A stretch of DNA of 64,000 nt, from contig JACJYW010000004.1 of the NCBI GenBank assembly GCA_020635955.1, forward strand, positions 1-64,000, written 5' to 3'. The position numbers and the translations under genes were made by a program. The first letter of the stretch is position 1, and each line of letters starts with the position of its first letter. Source of the stretch: Crocinitomicaceae bacterium (lineage in GTDB: Bacteria > Bacteroidota > Bacteroidia > Flavobacteriales_D > Crocinitomicaceae). The notes below the pieces were generated by a model that searched no databases, had not been told where the DNA came from, and saw nothing but the letters and a program-made list of their open reading frames with translations. This document shows positions 61,105 to 64,000 of this stretch, piece after piece.

Positions 61105-61124
61105 TAATCAGAAAAATAATAGAT

Positions 61125-61158
61125 AAGCCCAGTCTAAACGTATTAGACTGGGCTTTTT
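61125..61158 (+). terminator. Terminator after the thiolase gene
   Basis: AAGCCCAGTCTAA and TTAGACTGGGCTT pair over 13 bp around ACGTA, followed by a T run. A very strong stem. Confidence 0.93.
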
Positions 61159-61250
61159 CTTTGTTTATCAACGACCAACTGTATAATTCTGAAGATTAAC
61201 TATGGACTCGCATCTATAAATGTGTTATTTTCGCATAACAATTTTGAAAT

Positions 61251-63680
61251 ATGAAAAAGATTCTTTTTACCCTTTTGATGTTTATAGCGGTAAATGCAAT
61301 ATCGCAAAACATACCTACCCTTTATTCCTACACTGTAGATACATTGTGTGAAGGTGACTATCAGAAACAATTTGTTTCAATCACTTTATTGGACATAGAC
61401 GGCGATAGTACCTACATAGATGTTGTTACTTATAATAATGCCGTTCTTGATGTGAACGGAGGTTATACAGTTAACAATCCACCTTTTGTTCCTGGAGATA
61501 CGCTTCGAACTATTACTGTAATTGGTGATGCAAATTGGGGACTTGCAAACGGAATAAACCTTGCCAGTGTAAATTTTGAAATTTATGGTCACCCAACAAA
61601 TGACCCTTCAGGAGGAGCCAATGATTTTGACATCAATGATATTCCTGTATACGGTCCATTAACATCAATTCTAACCACAGGCAATGTTACCTTTTGTACC
61701 AATGACAATCCTGTTGATCTTTCTCAATACGAAGTTTATTCAGGTGGTGATTTCTCCTGGGAAGGTGGATTATACAATTATAACGAAACTTCTTATTTTG
61801 ATCCCGAACTTGCTTTACCAGTTTATGATTATAATGGTGGGGAATATGCCATTTCTTACGATTACACTAATTCTGCGGGTTGTAGTTACTCTAGTGAGAT
61901 ATGGGTATCATATATCCAATCCCCAGTTATTAATGTTACACCTACCCCTAGTTCATGCGGAAATGCGGACGGATCTGCTGTAGCTATACTAACGGGTGGT
62001 CAAGCTCCGTATGATGTATACTGGTCAACGGGATTTGCTGAATCGGCTTCTAGTGCATCAACAATCGCCAATGTTCCTGCTGGAAATTATTATATCAACG
62101 TTACTGATGGAACAGGATGTCATGCCGTAGCAGCAGCACATGTTTCTGACGCAGAGATAACTGTTACGCCTACTATAAATCCATCTTATTGTTCTACTCA
62201 AAACGGTTCAGTTGATTTGGTAATCAATTCAACCATGGGAACTGTTAATCAGATATTCTGGTCGAATGGGAATACCACAGCAAATTTATCTGCACAACCT
62301 GGTGACTACACCGTATTAATTAAAACTGATGCTGGATGTAAGTACGTTAATTCATTTAACATTCCAAACGAACAATTAGCGCTATCCATTTATGATGTTT
62401 GGGGTAATTCCAACTGCTTAACAACACCAAATGGAGCCATTGACATAACAACAATTGGTGGACAAAGCCCTGTTACCTGGTCATGGACTAAAAACGGTTC
62501 TCCATTTTCTACTTTAGAAGATCTAAATGCCATTTCAGGTGGCATATATGTTTGCACGGCGACAGATGCGAACTCGTGTGTTGCGACATTAACCCAAACT
62601 GTACAAAATTATAACAATGTTTACCTATGGGCTGACAATATTACACCTACATCTTGCGGTGCTAACAATGGGGCTATTGACATCTATATTGATACCTGGG
62701 GAGAGATTCCTGCTTCCTATTCATGGAATACAGGAGCTACGACAGAAGATCTAACAGGAGTTGGTGCTGGCACATATACTTTAACTTACACGGATCAATC
62801 AGGATGTGAGAATTATCTTACAGTAAACATTCCTTATGTATTACCTTATCAGCCAGAGATCTGTATGTTAACTGTTGATACAACGTATACCTATAATTTG
62901 GTTGTTTGGGAAAAGTTGGCAGGTAACACGCCGGATGGATTCAATGTTTATAGAGAAACTGAAACATTTGGAACATTTGAGCAAGTTCATTCTCAGCCAT
63001 TCGCTACAGAATCTTTCTTTATAGATAATTCTGCTTCTCCGATTGACAGATCATGGAGATATTACATCACTTCTTATGATAACTGTGGAAATGAGAGCTA
63101 CCCTAGCTTCATTCACAAAACAATACATATTGTTTCTTCAAGTGCTGGTGGAGGTTCTTATAACGTATCATGGGATAAATACGAAGGATTGAACTATACA
63201 AGTGTAGACCTATATAGACATTCGAATTCTAATGGATGGCAATTTGTAAACAATTTCAGTACCACTCAACTTTCAACAGTGGACACTCCTACTGATACCG
63301 CTGGTCTTGACTACATAGTATCATTCAACCTTGCCAGCGCATGTACTTCGAGTAAAGCACAGGATTACAACTCTTCAAGATCCAATACAACTTCAAGCGT
63401 ATGGAGTCCGGGAGAAGATGTATTGACTATAAAAGATCTTGATCTTGGAACAATTATGGTTTACCCAAATCCAACATCTGGTTCTGTTACGGTATTTATT
63501 GAAAACCCTGAAATGTTTGAAAGAATAGAGTTGAAAAATGTGAATGGACAATTACTAAGTAGCAACATGATACTTGGAGCCTATTCAACTGTTTCATTGG
63601 AAGATTTTACTGATGGAATGTATTTTATATCACTTGTATCAAATGACCAGGTGATTGTAAGAAAGATCATTAAAAAATAA
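61251..63680 (+). CDS. Secreted SprB-repeat protein with type A T9SS sorting domain
   Basis: An 809-residue protein with a signal peptide (residues 1-19, cleavage after AIS-Q). The middle holds repeated SprB-like modules of about 75 residues, each with a ...CGxxxGS... start and a NGTTxDL/GxYTVxVTD end (for example TPSSCGNADGSAVAILTGGQAP and GANNGAIDIYID, fragments of separate modules). A fibronectin type III-like region (about 540-680) follows. The C-terminal 75 residues (MVYPNPTSGSVTVFIENPE ... LSLEDF-type ... GMYFISLVSNDQVIVRKIIKK) are a type A T9SS signal. The protein is probably displayed or released by T9SS. It stands alone between two terminators. Confidence 0.9.
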   Translation: MKKILFTLLMFIAVNAISQNIPTLYSYTVDTLCEGDYQKQFVSITLLDIDGDSTYIDVVTYNNAVLDVNGGYTVNNPPFVPGDTLRTITVIGDANWGLANGINLASVNFEIYGHPTNDPSGGANDFDINDIPVYGPLTSILTTGNVTFCTNDNPVDLSQYEVYSGGDFSWEGGLYNYNETSYFDPELALPVYDYNGGEYAISYDYTNSAGCSYSSEIWVSYIQSPVINVTPTPSSCGNADGSAVAILTGGQAPYDVYWSTGFAESASSASTIANVPAGNYYINVTDGTGCHAVAAAHVSDAEITVTPTINPSYCSTQNGSVDLVINSTMGTVNQIFWSNGNTTANLSAQPGDYTVLIKTDAGCKYVNSFNIPNEQLALSIYDVWGNSNCLTTPNGAIDITTIGGQSPVTWSWTKNGSPFSTLEDLNAISGGIYVCTATDANSCVATLTQTVQNYNNVYLWADNITPTSCGANNGAIDIYIDTWGEIPASYSWNTGATTEDLTGVGAGTYTLTYTDQSGCENYLTVNIPYVLPYQPEICMLTVDTTYTYNLVVWEKLAGNTPDGFNVYRETETFGTFEQVHSQPFATESFFIDNSASPIDRSWRYYITSYDNCGNESYPSFIHKTIHIVSSSAGGGSYNVSWDKYEGLNYTSVDLYRHSNSNGWQFVNNFSTTQLSTVDTPTDTAGLDYIVSFNLASACTSSKAQDYNSSRSNTTSSVWSPGEDVLTIKDLDLGTIMVYPNPTSGSVTVFIENPEMFERIELKNVNGQLLSSNMILGAYSTVSLEDFTDGMYFISLVSNDQVIVRKIIKK

Positions 63681-63701
63681 TTGAACCTTATCTCTTATAG
63701 A

Positions 63702-63735
63702 GAAAAGCCTTCTGAATTTTCAGGGGGCTTTTTTT
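63702..63735. terminator. Bidirectional terminator after the T9SS cargo gene
   Basis: AAAGCCTTCTGA and TCAGGGGGCTTT pair (with two G-T pairs) around ATTT, followed by T residues. It overlaps the last codons of prmC on the other strand. Confidence 0.8.
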
Positions 63736-64000
63736 ATTCCTACTACCATCCGATTCTTACCCTGCAGATCCTTTAATGCTTGAACGTCCTTATAATCTCG
63801 TTCCATCAGCAGGACAACGTCCATGGCATATTTTTCATGTACTTCAAATGCCAATACCCCATTATTTAGCAAGATATCACTGCAAAGATCAACTATTCTA
63901 CGATAAAATTTTAATGGATCGTTATCCGGAACAAAAAGAGCTAAATGTGGTTCATAGTCCAACACATTTGTTTCCATTTCAGATTTATCCTGTTCAAGAA
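63720..64000 (-). CDS. prmC: Peptide chain release factor N5-glutamine methyltransferase, C-terminal part
   Basis: A partial gene cut by the right edge; about 93 C-terminal residues are visible. MHPNVLDYEPHLALFVPDNDPLKFY-like sequence (here METNVLDYEPHLALFVPDND) directly follows the NPPY active site in PrmC/HemK proteins, and the GKNRMVVGIKK end is standard. PrmC methylates the GGQ glutamine of release factors. The Met at 63977 is internal; the true start is outside the window. Confidence 0.9.
   Translation of the reverse strand, partial: LEQDKSEMETNVLDYEPHLALFVPDNDPLKFYRRIVDLCSDILLNNGVLAFEVHEKYAMDVVLLMERDYKDVQALKDLQGKNRMVVGIKKAP

Noticed and set aside
1..64000. tRNA or rRNA genes
   Set aside because: No cloverleaf-like sequence with a convincing T-loop (GTTCRA) and acceptor stem was noticed; a covariance-model scan would be needed to exclude them.

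Overview
The window is a chromosomal segment of a member of the Bacteroidota, most likely Flavobacteriales. Evidence for this is a PorP/SprF protein, PorE-like OmpA/TPR/PD40 proteins, type A and type B T9SS sorting domains, a GldL-like protein, an S1 protein with a Lys/Ala-rich N-terminus, and promoters of the TTTG/TAnnTTTG type. The window is AT-rich and falls into two very different parts.

Positions 1-17148 are a gene-cassette array of integron type. Nineteen attC-like sites lie in the same orientation. Sixteen complete ones are about 157-199 bp, two are only 79 bp, and the last is truncated. They separate nineteen cassettes, the first of which is cut by the left edge. Most cassettes carry one small + strand gene that starts just after the R' core (GTT) and ends at the next R'' (AAC). 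Recognisable cargo is a type II restriction-modification pair (TdeIII-like nuclease plus HTH-fused C5 methyltransferase), a MntA-HepT toxin-antitoxin pair, a ParDE pair, an LprI-like protein, a SUKH-like protein and a zinc-ribbon protein. The rest are unknown, and about half of all cassette genes encode secreted, lipoprotein or membrane proteins. Each cassette begins GTT-N7-ATT and ends RAAAAC-N7'-AAC, where N7' is the reverse complement of N7 (perfect in 13 of 19 cassettes). The inner stems of the attC sites (L''/L') covary. No integrase gene is in the window; from the attC orientation it would lie to the left, or the array is a cluster of attC sites without an integrase.

Positions 17149-64000 are ordinary chromosomal genes. 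In order they are: a haem-binding protein, a GldL-like protein, accC and tamB (-); tsaD (+), lhgO (-); an acyltransferase / NlpC-P60 / YjbQ run; a PorE-like OmpA protein and a YggS protein; a TPR histidine kinase (-); RlmI-like methyltransferase, MATE exporter, UspA, fmt, a cupin, HU and trmH (+); hutF (-); Nif3-like protein and its zinc-ribbon partner (+).

A T9SS-linked locus (43.7-53.9 kb, -) encodes a PorE-like lipoprotein, a PorP/SprF protein, a 2254-residue HYR/SprB-repeat surface protein with a type B sorting domain, and a small exported protein. It is followed by fabG, a STAS-like protein, a lipoprotein, a dicarboxylate/amino-acid symporter (-), rpsA (-), a thiolase, a second T9SS cargo protein, and the 3' end of prmC (-) at the right edge. 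Several strong terminators and Bacteroidota-type promoters can be placed between these genes.
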